A program made the translations under genes and the position numbers. A DNA stretch of 36,117 nucleotides. It comes from Clostridia bacterium (lineage in GTDB: Bacteria > Bacillota > Clostridia > Oscillospirales > CAG-272). The notes below the pieces were generated by a model, which made no database searches, was not told the DNA's origin, and worked only from the letters and a program-made list of their open reading frames with translations. Below are positions 7,050 to 13,904 of the stretch, piece by piece; position 1 is the stretch's first letter; the number at the start of each line of letters is the position of its first letter. The stretch is from positions 1-36,117 of the forward strand of contig JAFXKJ010000089.1 in assembly GCA_017531765.1 (NCBI GenBank), given 5' to 3'.

Positions 7050-7536
7050 AAAGAATACAATAATCATTATTCTTGTTACGGCTATTTTAGCAGTGAATAT
7101 TTCTTCGGTCGTATTGATATTTTGTTATTCATCAAACAAAAGTGACAGTAAAAAAGAAACAGTATTTCCTGATCCTGATATAATAACCGTCTATAACGGC
7201 GATGCCGTCGTTGAAATTACAGCCAAGTACGATTATGATTATATAGTCACTGATATTAATAAAAGGATAAATTACTTAGAGTATTTTGATGAGATAGAGT
7301 CGTTGGAAGTAAATACAGAAACGTATATTGAGTATAAATATTCTGAGTTAAAAAACGTAACATTTAACCTTAGTATAGAACGCAGGACAGTCAAGGTATC
7401 ATGTATCAGATTTATTTTGACAGGAAACGATCATGGAAGGATTGTGATTGTAACTGATTCCGGCGAAGTTATTTTAGAAAAACTTAGCCCTAACGGAGAA
7501 CTTATAAAAAGAGTGAAAAATTTGACGACCGAATAA
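7036..7536 (+). CDS. Small protein with N-terminal membrane anchor, unknown function
   Basis: The 166-residue product starts MRLTKK, then one hydrophobic helix (about residues 8-30, IIIILVTAILAVNISSVVLI), followed by a polar, Ser/Lys-rich linker and a beta-rich outer domain (for example YIEYKYSELKNVTFNLSI and GRIVIVTDSGEVILEKL). It has no recognised motif. ATG 7036 overlaps the end of the preceding gene by 14 nt, and GGGAG lies 12 nt upstream, suggesting translational coupling. It is the last gene before the second 48-nt terminator copy. AT-rich like its two neighbours. It may be a partner of the secreted proteins; that is inference. Confidence 0.7.
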   Translation: MRLTKKNTIIIILVTAILAVNISSVVLIFCYSSNKSDSKKETVFPDPDIITVYNGDAVVEITAKYDYDYIVTDINKRINYLEYFDEIESLEVNTETYIEYKYSELKNVTFNLSIERRTVKVSCIRFILTGNDHGRIVIVTDSGEVILEKLSPNGELIKRVKNLTTE

Positions 7537-7545
7537 CATAACAAA

Positions 7546-7593
7546 TGTATAAGAAAATATAGAGAGCTTTCGGTTTTGCCGAAGGCTCTTTTT
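7546..7593 (+). repeat. 48-nt direct repeat, copy 2, acting as terminator
   Basis: This copy matches 4719-4766 at 46 of 48 positions. The stem is GAGAGCTTTCGG with CCGAAGGCTC around TTTTG, followed by TTTTT. The two differing bases (GC here, TT in copy 1) lengthen the stem in this copy. It includes the same TGTATAAGAAAATA text that in copy 1 encodes the last codons of dapB. Confidence 0.9.
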
Positions 7594-7603
7594 GATTTTC
7601 TAC

Positions 7604-7632
7604 TTGCCACGGGACAGGTTGTGTGGTAGAAT
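7604..7632 (+). promoter_or_regulatory. Promoter of the glycerate kinase operon
   Basis: TTGCCA (7604-7609), 17-nt spacer, TAGAAT (7627-7632). It lies right after the terminator and before the hairpin repeat cluster. Confidence 0.6.
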
Positions 7633-7651
7633 GTGAGTATATAGAATAATC

Positions 7652-7740
7652 AATGAATTGCCTACGGCATGATTTGAAATCTGCGATTTCATGAATTGAA
7701 TCTTACGACTCATGAATTGCACTTCGTGCATTAAATTGGA
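7652..7740 (+). repeat. Heptamer and mini-hairpin repeat cluster
   Basis: TGAATTG or TGATTTG starts at 7654, 7670, 7692 and 7713, with a degenerate TTAAATTGG at 7731. Between them lie small palindromes: GCC-TAC-GGC, GAAATC-TGC-GATTTC, GAATC-TTAC-GACTC (one mismatch) and GCAC-TTC-GTGC. The pattern is a constant heptamer joined to different short hairpins. The cluster forms most of the leader of the glycerate kinase gene. Confidence 0.8.
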
Positions 7741-7747
7741 GAAGCAT

Positions 7748-8896
7748 ATGAAAATAGTAATAGCAATAGATTCTTTTAAGGGAAGCGTCACCTCCGTGGA
7801 AGCCGCGCTGTCCGTGAAAAACGGAATATTACGTGTGTATTCCGATGCGGAGGTAGTAACTGTCCCCGTTGCCGACGGCGGAGAGGGTACGGCGGATGCG
7901 CTGATATGCGGCATGGGAGGCGAGAAGATGAATCTCACCGTGACAGGACCGCTTGGTGAACCTGTCGAAGCTTCCTACGGAATTATCGAGAGTACGGGTA
8001 CGGCGGTAATAGAAATGGCGCAGGCGGCGGGACTCACACTTGTACCCGAGGAAAAACGCAATCCCATGAAGACCACCACCTACGGCGTCGGTGAGATGAT
8101 AAACGATGCGATCTCCCGCGGCTGCCGCAATTTTATCATCGGTATCGGCGGCTCGGCGACAAATGACTGCGGAGTTGGTATGCTGAAGGCTCTCGGTTGG
8201 AATTTCGTGGATATAAACGAAAACGACGTAAGACCCGGCGCAGAGGGACTTGGTGATGTCTGCTTTTTTGAGTCTGACAAGCGTCCGTACGTTCTGTATG
8301 ACTGTAAATTTGACGTTGCTTGTGACGTTACAAATCCCCTTTGCGGTGAGAGTGGCTGTACCTACGTTTATTCACCCCAAAAGGGCGCAAAGTCGGAAGA
8401 CCTCGCGAAAATGGATAAATGGATCGAACATTTTGCCGACCTGACAGAAGATTTTCTTGGCGTATCACACAAAAATTACCCCGGCGCGGGTGCTGCGGGA
8501 GGTCTCGGCTTTGCGTTCAAAAGCTTCCTTTTCGGTGAGCTGAGTCCGGGAGTGGAGATCGTCCTTCGTGAGACGGGATTTTACGATGCCCTCGACGGCG
8601 CGGATCTCGTTATAACGGGAGAGGGAAGACTTGACGCGCAGACCGTAATGGGAAAAGTTCCCGCAGGAGTAGCAAAAGCGGCAAAGGAGAGAGGTGTTCC
8701 CGTTATCGCTTTCGCGGGATGCGTAACTGAAGATGCTGTAAAGTGTAACGAGCACGGAATCGACGCCTTCTTCCCCATACTGCGCCGCGTTGTGACGGAA
8801 GCGGAGGCAATGGAAACGGAAAACACAAAAACTGCCCTTGCCGACACGGCAGAGCAGGTCATGAGACTTATAAAAACATTCGGAAAGGTGAATTAA
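7748..8896 (+). CDS. glxK: Glycerate 2-kinase, GlxK/GarK type
   Basis: This enzyme phosphorylates D-glycerate with ATP to 2-phosphoglycerate, feeding lower glycolysis. The 382-residue product has the family landmarks MKIVIAIDSFKGSVTSVEAA, VADGGEGTADAL, GIGGSATNDCGVGMLKALG, CDVTNPLCGESG, GAGAAGGLGFAF and ITGEGRLDAQT in their normal order and is full length. The start is ATG 7748 with TTGGAG 7 nt before; the frame is open upstream into the repeat cluster but without a ribosome site. It is the first gene of a tight group with the hydrolase (3-bp gap) and the acetyltransferase. The symbol could equally be garK. Confidence 0.92.
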   Translation: MKIVIAIDSFKGSVTSVEAALSVKNGILRVYSDAEVVTVPVADGGEGTADALICGMGGEKMNLTVTGPLGEPVEASYGIIESTGTAVIEMAQAAGLTLVPEEKRNPMKTTTYGVGEMINDAISRGCRNFIIGIGGSATNDCGVGMLKALGWNFVDINENDVRPGAEGLGDVCFFESDKRPYVLYDCKFDVACDVTNPLCGESGCTYVYSPQKGAKSEDLAKMDKWIEHFADLTEDFLGVSHKNYPGAGAAGGLGFAFKSFLFGELSPGVEIVLRETGFYDALDGADLVITGEGRLDAQTVMGKVPAGVAKAAKERGVPVIAFAGCVTEDAVKCNEHGIDAFFPILRRVVTEAEAMETENTKTALADTAEQVMRLIKTFGKVN

Positions 8897-8899
8897 ATC

Positions 8900-9625
8900 A
8901 TGGAAAGAATTATAAACGCTGAAAACTACAGAAGTTTTGCTTATGTAAATGATAAGATAATAAACGGAAAGATCAAGGGTGTTGTCGTGCGATTCCACGG
9001 ACTCGGCGGTCAGGATATGTTTAGTGATGACACCTATGAGGGTAAACTCTTTGCCGAAAGAGGGATCCTCTACGTAGTACCTTATCAGAATCCTTGGGCA
9101 TGGATGAATGCCGACACCGTACAGTTTGTTGACGAGATAGTTGACGTGCTTTTTGAAAAATACGCCCTTGACGAAAATACCCCAATCGTTTCCTGCGGTG
9201 ACAGCATGGGCGGTCAGTCATGTCTTGTTTACGCGGCATATGCAAAAAGAACTCCCGTCTCCTGCGCGGCAAATTGCCCCGTGTGCGACGTAGTGTTCCA
9301 TTTTACCGAGCGTCCCGACCTCCCCAGAACGTTCTACAGCGCACTCCACGGTTACAACGGGACATTGGAAGACGCGCTGAAAAGTATCTCTCCCCTCCAC
9401 ATTGGTCTTAATATGCCTAAAATTACGTACCACATTTACCACTGTGACAAAGATAAGGCGGTAAATATCGACCTCCACTCTGGAAAACTTGTTAGACTCC
9501 TCAACGAAAACGGATATCAGGTTGACTACCGTATCATAAAAGACAAAAACCACTGCGAGCTAAGCGATGAGATATGGAACGAATACCTCTCCATGATCGC
9601 AGAGGATATTGAGAAACGTCAGTAA
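8900..9625 (+). CDS. Alpha/beta hydrolase family protein
   Basis: The 241-residue protein has the alpha/beta hydrolase plan: an oxyanion strand VVVRFHGLGGQDM (about residues 30-43), a nucleophile elbow CGDSMGG (Ser near residue 100), a likely acidic residue in YHCDKDKAV (about 190-198) and a likely His in DKNHCELSDE (about 217-226). It lacks a signal peptide, so it should be cytoplasmic. Substrate unknown; an esterase or peptidase-like role on a small molecule is possible. It starts 3 bp after glxK with AAAGGTG upstream and is followed by a GNAT gene after 11 bp, so the three are likely one operon. Confidence 0.85.
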   Translation: MERIINAENYRSFAYVNDKIINGKIKGVVVRFHGLGGQDMFSDDTYEGKLFAERGILYVVPYQNPWAWMNADTVQFVDEIVDVLFEKYALDENTPIVSCGDSMGGQSCLVYAAYAKRTPVSCAANCPVCDVVFHFTERPDLPRTFYSALHGYNGTLEDALKSISPLHIGLNMPKITYHIYHCDKDKAVNIDLHSGKLVRLLNENGYQVDYRIIKDKNHCELSDEIWNEYLSMIAEDIEKRQ

Positions 9626-9636
9626 GGTGAGTGAAA

Positions 9637-10125
9637 ATGGAAATTCGTTTGGCTGAAAAGCGGGAGCTTTGCGAGATTTTGTCGATTTACGAGAGCGCAA
9701 GAGTTTTCATGCGCGAAAGCGGGAATCCCAATCAGTGGGCGGGGAAGTATCCCGATGAAGAAACGGTGACGCGCGACATTGAACAGAGAAAACTCCGCGT
9801 TTGCACCGAAAACGGTGAGATTCTCGCAGTGTTCTTCTATGATGAGGGTGAAGATCCGACTTATAATATAATCTACGACGGCGAGTGGCTTAATGACCGT
9901 CCTTGCGGAGTTATCCACAGAATTGCCGTGTCTGACAAGGCGCGCGGTCGCGGCGTTGCCCAAGTGTGCTTCGACTATGCTTTTACAAAATGCGGCAACG
10001 TGAAAATAGACACTCACCGCGACAATATCCCAATGCAAAAGTCCCTTGTGAAAAACGGCTTTGTTCGCTGCGGCATCATCTATCTCGCAAACGGCGACGA
10101 GAGAGTCGCATTTCAGCGAGGGTAA
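9637..10125 (+). CDS. GNAT family N-acetyltransferase
   Basis: The 162-residue protein has the GNAT fold pattern: EIRLAEKRELCEILSIYESA at the start, the central VIHRIAVSDKARGRGVAQ with the R-G-R-G-V acetyl-CoA pyrophosphate loop (about residues 90-107), and the late DTHRDNIPMQKSLVKNGF, the usual helix-strand after the loop. The substrate is not predictable. ATG 9637 is preferred over the GTG two codons earlier because AAGGTGAG lies about 6 nt before it. Its last 11 codons recur in diverged form at 11506-11541, after the neighbouring sigma gene. Confidence 0.88.
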   Translation: MEIRLAEKRELCEILSIYESARVFMRESGNPNQWAGKYPDEETVTRDIEQRKLRVCTENGEILAVFFYDEGEDPTYNIIYDGEWLNDRPCGVIHRIAVSDKARGRGVAQVCFDYAFTKCGNVKIDTHRDNIPMQKSLVKNGFVRCGIIYLANGDERVAFQRG

Positions 10126-10151
10126 AATTTTCTTAAAATATTTTCTCATTT

Positions 10152-10198
10152 TGAACCTTTTGAGTTTTCCAAACGACTATATAAGTGAAATCGATTTC
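10152..10198 (+). promoter_or_regulatory. Putative ECF-type promoter and palindrome before the sigma gene
   Basis: TGAACC (10152-10157), 16 nt, CGACTA (10174-10179) resembles ECF-type promoters (AAC-like -35 and CGT-like -10). Eight nt later is a perfect 12-bp palindrome GAAATCGATTTC (10187-10198). The gene it precedes encodes an ECF sigma factor, so autoregulation is plausible. Inference from short matches. Confidence 0.4.
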
Positions 10199-10223
10199 AA
10201 GATACCTATAAGGAGGTGATAAT

Positions 10224-11489
10224 GTGAATGAATTTGAAAAGCTTTTGCAGGAAAATCTTACACCGCTTCAGCGCTACGTCAGGTTTAAGATAAATGATCC
10301 TCACGATGCCGAGGATATAATCCAGGACGTATGCCTTACAGCAGTGCTGAAGTTTGATTCCCTGAAGAACGTGTCATCCTTCAAGGCGTGGCTTATCGGT
10401 ATTGCGGGTCATAAGTGTACGGACTACTATAGACAAAAAGCAAGGGATATGAGTATTTCCCTTGATGCTTTGCCCGAGTCCGCGCTCGGCATGGGAAGAC
10501 TTGGTATTACGGAGCAAAGCATTGTGCGGGATACGCTCGACCTGCTCGGTGACAAGGAAAAGCAGATACTTTATCTCTATTTCTTCAAGGATATGTCCCA
10601 GGAGGATATAGCGAAGCGCATTGATGTTCCGATAGGTACCGTGAAAAGCCGCCTGCACTACGCAAAAGAAAAATTCAAAAAGCATTATCCGAAGAGCAAA
10701 ACATCAAAAGGAGATATTGTTATGAGAAAACTACCCGAATATTTACCCGAATATAAAATTGAAAAGTCTGATCTTGCCCCGTTTGAGGTGAAATGCGAGG
10801 AGCTCATGGGACTGTGCATCATCCCGAGGCTGAATGAAAAAATCACATGGGCGAGCTACGCTGTTCCTTCACGGAAAATGGATGATTTTACCGTTGTATC
10901 GGTGAACGGTAAAGCTGAGGTCCACGGCATAGAGGGAGTTGAAATACTTTCGAAGGAACATAACTGTAAGTCAAATAAGGATACCGAAAGATATTTTGTA
11001 GCACAGCTTACCGATACCCACTGTCGATATCTTGCCGAAAGTCACGTTGAAAACGGTGTTCGTAAAACCTTTACGTTCCTTGACAGCGATATTTTTATGA
11101 ATAACTGGGGATTTGGTAAGGATAACTGTGGGTTTAAGGTTGATATAACCCCGCTTGGGGAAATTAAACGAAATGGTGAAGAAATAACAGTCACAGCTAA
11201 CGAAGAAATTGTCGATATCGCAGGAAGATATAATATCACTATAGACGGAAAAACCTATGATACCGTATGTGTAATGGATATCGGACATTTCAGCAACAGG
11301 ATCGTTATTGAACAATACCTTGACAAAAACGGACGTACGATCCTTTGGCGCAGATTCAATAAAAACGATTGGGCGTTCAAGCGATACGGAAAGCTGTGGA
11401 CAGAGATGCTTCCCGAAAACGAAACACTTACCGTAAACGGTGAGACCTACGTCCATTGGTACGACTGTGTAACTGATTATATTTTTTGA
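10224..11489 (+). CDS. ECF-type sigma factor fused to a large C-terminal domain
   Basis: Residues 1-165 are a sigma-70 group 4 protein: region 2 (PLQRYVRFKINDPHDAEDII, then FKAWLIGIAGHKCTDYYR) and region 4 (LLGDKEKQILYLYFFKDMSQ, then IAKRIDVPIGTVKSRLHYAK, a clear helix-turn-helix). Residues 167-421 form a second domain of about 255 residues, beginning MRKLPEYLPEYKIE, rich in beta strands and aromatic residues and with no hydrophobic segment. I do not recognise its fold; it may sense a ligand or partner in place of an anti-sigma factor. The start is GTG 10224 behind AAGGAGGTG. A strong AAAAGGAGA site stands 8 nt before the in-frame Met167, so the C-terminal domain may also be made alone. Confidence 0.85.
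   Translation: MNEFEKLLQENLTPLQRYVRFKINDPHDAEDIIQDVCLTAVLKFDSLKNVSSFKAWLIGIAGHKCTDYYRQKARDMSISLDALPESALGMGRLGITEQSIVRDTLDLLGDKEKQILYLYFFKDMSQEDIAKRIDVPIGTVKSRLHYAKEKFKKHYPKSKTSKGDIVMRKLPEYLPEYKIEKSDLAPFEVKCEELMGLCIIPRLNEKITWASYAVPSRKMDDFTVVSVNGKAEVHGIEGVEILSKEHNCKSNKDTERYFVAQLTDTHCRYLAESHVENGVRKTFTFLDSDIFMNNWGFGKDNCGFKVDITPLGEIKRNGEEITVTANEEIVDIAGRYNITIDGKTYDTVCVMDIGHFSNRIVIEQYLDKNGRTILWRRFNKNDWAFKRYGKLWTEMLPENETLTVNGETYVHWYDCVTDYIF
10706..10724 (+). promoter_or_regulatory. Internal ribosome site at the domain junction of the sigma fusion
   Basis: AAAAGGAGA (10706-10714) precedes ATG 10722 (Met167) in the same frame as the sigma ORF, exactly at the boundary between the helix-turn-helix part and the C-terminal domain. 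It is stronger than many real starts in the window. Confidence 0.6.
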
Positions 11490-11502
11490 TCAAGTTTTTC
11501 TT

Positions 11503-11541
11503 CTAAACGGTGACGAAAGGGTCGCATATCAAAGAGTATAA
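11503..11541 (+). pseudogene. Orphan 3' end of a second GNAT gene
   Basis: In one frame this reads LNGDERVAYQRV then TAA. The intact GNAT gene at 9637-10125 ends ANGDERVAFQRG then TAA. Over 36 nt (11506-11541 against 10090-10125) 28 bases match, and most differences are at synonymous or conservative positions. No further coding similarity is visible upstream, where the sigma gene ends at 11489. It is a remnant of a paralogous acetyltransferase gene. Confidence 0.75.
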
Positions 11542-11543
11542 CA

Positions 11544-11574
11544 AAAATCCTGACGGCGGCTCCGTCAGGATTTT
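11544..11574. terminator. Bidirectional terminator between convergent genes
   Basis: AAAATCCTGACGG and CCGTCAGGATTTT form a perfect 13-bp stem around CGGCT, with an A run on the left and a T run on the right. It can serve the plus-strand operon and the minus-strand beta-helix gene. Confidence 0.9.
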
Positions 11575-11582
11575 AATTTTAA

Positions 11583-13511
11583 TTACTTTGATACGATTCC
11601 CACGTCGTCAAGTGAGAACGGCTCGAATCCGATGGACAGAGCAGGGGACGTGTCGGGAAGTGTAAAATCCTCGTTCTCGGCATCGGAAAACTCAGGGTCT
11701 GCGATAACCGAGTGACGGTCAAGCCCAAGCTTATTCCACTCTTCAAAGCTACGTCCCATGAAGCTTACCTCACCCGTTGTACACCAATAAAGGTTGTAAT
11801 CCCAGAACGTACTGTGAGAGAACCAATCCTCCTCGTTGAACAGTGGTCCCTCACTCCATAAAACGATGTTCTGACTGAACACCTCACCGTTGGGAGGCGG
11901 ATTCGGCGTGTTCGGCGGATCACCGTAACGTGTAAGCTGGAATTTCTCACCGAAGCAAAGGATGTTGTTTCGGATAACGTTGCCGAAGCAGTCGAAATTA
12001 CATCCCCAACCGCCGGCAGATGCCTTTGTCACGATATTGTTCTGTACGGTAACTCCCGAACAGCTATTGTCGAGGATAATTCCCTCACCCGCACCCCAAT
12101 AAGGCGTTGAATATACGCCTCTGATGTAGTTTCCGTCGAGTACGGTCTCGGGAGACACACCAAGCACGTAAAGAGCGCCGTGGGTACCAAGCTCACCCGT
12201 GCCAAGCTCATGAACGAAATTCTTGATAACTCTGTTTGCGCGGCTGTAGTTGAGAGGGAAGATCTTCCAGTTCCAGCCTACGGATATCGCCCACTGAAGG
12301 GGACCTGAAATATCGTTGTGAGCTATGCTGTTGTTACCGCTTTGACCGATCCAGACACCTGTCGCGCCGTGATAGAACTCACCGCAATCGGCAATGAGGT
12401 TGTTTTGGAAGGTGACACCTTCGCACCTCTCGTAGATGCTCTTTGGTCTGTCAACCTCACCGATACGTATTCCGCCTGCACCGCAATGGGAGAACTTGCA
12501 GTCTTCAACTAAAAAGTTTTTACATCCCTTAGCGAGCCACAGAGCGTAACCGCCGAGGTTTTCAAAGGTACAATTTCGGAATATACCGTTATTTACTGCA
12601 CATAAGTGAAGAGAATTGGGGCAGTTCAGCTCAGCCTGAACGCTGTAGTAGCAACTTCCCGCGTGATGTGCATCGGTCTCTGCAAAGGTTATGTTTTCAA
12701 AGGTGATGCCGTCAAGGGTTTTTCCGTCTGATGGACGGGCTTTGATAAGAGTCTGCAGTGTAGGGTATGACACACGAACGGAGTCGATCGTTTCGCCATA
12801 CTTCAGATGATAGTAGAGCTTGTTTTCGCCCAAATCGTGGTACCATCTGCCGGGGACAGTCAATCCCTCGCGAACGTTGTCGAGATAATAACCGAATGAC
12901 CAGGTGAGAGGTCGCCACGAACCGTCAACGAACAGAACTTCACCCTTGTCATGGTCAATGCTTTCGGGGTAAAGACGCGCTTCCATCCAGAACTGAAGGA
13001 CAACAAATTCAATATCCTCGGGACGGTGCAGATCGCGGGGGAAATCACCGGGGGTGAAGAACATCTGACGTCTGCTGAGACGAGCTTCCTCAGGCTCCAT
13101 ATGCGCCGCCCAACTGTTTTCCGTTCCGGGAATCTTGCGGGTCAGAATGTGCCCCGATTCGGGGAAACGGGAACGTTCTCTCAACTCTCCGTTTACGTAA
13201 AGCCTTGAAAAACGGGTGTTTTCGGGAACTGTGGCTGAGATTATACCGTCTCCCTCGTCGCTCCAGCCGCTGACGGTGGCGGAACCCTTGATCACGGCAC
13301 CGTTGCCGATTATTGTAAGTCCGCTGTCGCGCTCGTCAAGGGTCAGAGTATCGCTTAGAAAATATTCTCCCGCGGCAAGCTCAAGGGTAACCTTGCCCTC
13401 AATAAGTCTTGCGGCTTCCACAGCTTCGGGAAGTCCACCCACGGCGTGTTCGGGGTAACATCCGCATCCGCTGCCAAGTGCCGTCGGAGAAGCATAAATG
13501 CGTTTTTCCAT
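11583..13511 (-). CDS. Right-handed parallel beta-helix protein, GH141-like
   Basis: The 642-residue product has an N-terminal LPEAVEAARLI and LELAAGEYFLSDTLTL pattern typical of pectin-lyase-fold proteins, a lectin-like insertion (about residues 110-240), then repeated N-rich coils such as GITFENITFAETDAHHAG, FRNCTFENLGGYALWL, FLVEDCKFSHCGAGGI and VTVQNNIVTKASAGGWG. The end, VIADPEFSDAENEDFTLPDT followed by SPALSIGFEPF, is characteristic of GH141-like glycosidases (fucosidase or xylanase in studied members). There is no signal peptide, so it likely acts in the cytoplasm on imported oligosaccharides. Start ATG 13511 has AAAGGAG. It stands alone with its own promoter and palindrome. The glycosidase assignment is moderate. 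Confidence 0.8.
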   Translation of the reverse strand: MEKRIYASPTALGSGCGCYPEHAVGGLPEAVEAARLIEGKVTLELAAGEYFLSDTLTLDERDSGLTIIGNGAVIKGSATVSGWSDEGDGIISATVPENTRFSRLYVNGELRERSRFPESGHILTRKIPGTENSWAAHMEPEEARLSRRQMFFTPGDFPRDLHRPEDIEFVVLQFWMEARLYPESIDHDKGEVLFVDGSWRPLTWSFGYYLDNVREGLTVPGRWYHDLGENKLYYHLKYGETIDSVRVSYPTLQTLIKARPSDGKTLDGITFENITFAETDAHHAGSCYYSVQAELNCPNSLHLCAVNNGIFRNCTFENLGGYALWLAKGCKNFLVEDCKFSHCGAGGIRIGEVDRPKSIYERCEGVTFQNNLIADCGEFYHGATGVWIGQSGNNSIAHNDISGPLQWAISVGWNWKIFPLNYSRANRVIKNFVHELGTGELGTHGALYVLGVSPETVLDGNYIRGVYSTPYWGAGEGIILDNSCSGVTVQNNIVTKASAGGWGCNFDCFGNVIRNNILCFGEKFQLTRYGDPPNTPNPPPNGEVFSQNIVLWSEGPLFNEEDWFSHSTFWDYNLYWCTTGEVSFMGRSFEEWNKLGLDRHSVIADPEFSDAENEDFTLPDTSPALSIGFEPFSLDDVGIVSK

Positions 13512-13553
13512 AGTATAGCTCCTTTCATATGTGAGTGATTTATCGCGTACAAG

Positions 13554-13595
13554 TATAACTAATTTAGTTATATATCATGAACTTCCGTTTGTCAA
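13554..13595 (-). promoter_or_regulatory. Promoter with overlapping 19-bp palindromic operator
   Basis: On the minus strand TTGACA (complement of 13590-13595), 17-nt spacer and TATAAC (complement of 13567-13572). A perfect 19-bp palindrome, TATAACTAATTTAGTTATA on the plus strand (13554-13572), covers the -10 and the start region, the position expected for a repressor site. The regulator is not in the window. Confidence 0.75.
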
Positions 13596-13596
13596 G

Positions 13597-13817
13597 GGAT
13601 TATAAGGAAATGACCGTTAAGAATCGCTATATGAAGTTTTTGAATTGATAAAATATGAGGGGTATCGCATTTAGAAAGATAATCGAAAAAACGTTCGATG
13701 ATTCGGAGGGACCGGCGTCACTGTTTCGCTTGCGAAACGATATGGTAGGTTTCTTTGGACTAAGACATATGATGTATCTTTAATCCTTCGTTACGGATTT
13801 TTTTTGCGAAAAAACAT
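13597..13817. other. Intergenic stretch with degraded hairpin repeat, no convincing gene
   Basis: This stretch lies between the beta-helix promoter and the obgE terminator. It holds a hairpin GTTTCGC-TT-GCGAAAC (13723-13738), followed by GATATGG and CATATGATG words, and a weak plus-strand terminator-like element (AATCC 13782-13786, GGATT 13795-13799, then T residues). The hairpin style recalls the cluster at 7652-7740 with different sequence. A 42-codon ORF at 13655-13783 has no ribosome site and is not called. Confidence 0.5.
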
Positions 13818-13853
13818 AAAGAGCCTCCAAAAGTGTTTAACTTTTGGGGACTC
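13818..13853 (-). terminator. Intrinsic terminator downstream of obgE
   Basis: Read on the minus strand: GAGTCCCCAAAAG, 7-nt loop, CTTTTGGAGGCTC, TTT. It lies about 50 bp after the obgE stop. Confidence 0.8.
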
Positions 13854-13904
13854 TTCATTATAGCTATGAAAACATTATAGGATTACAGCGTTTTTATAGT
13901 TACC

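Noticed and set aside
4719-7593. Insertion sequence or integrative element
   Set aside because: No transposase, integrase or terminal inverted repeats are present between the 48-nt copies; only the duplication itself is supported.
7652-7740. CRISPR array
   Set aside because: Repeats are only 7 nt, spacing is irregular, and the intervening sequences are short palindromes, not spacers.
13655-13783. 42-codon ORF in the gap between the beta-helix gene and obgE
   Set aside because: No ribosome site, no recognisable protein features, and it runs through a hairpin repeat.
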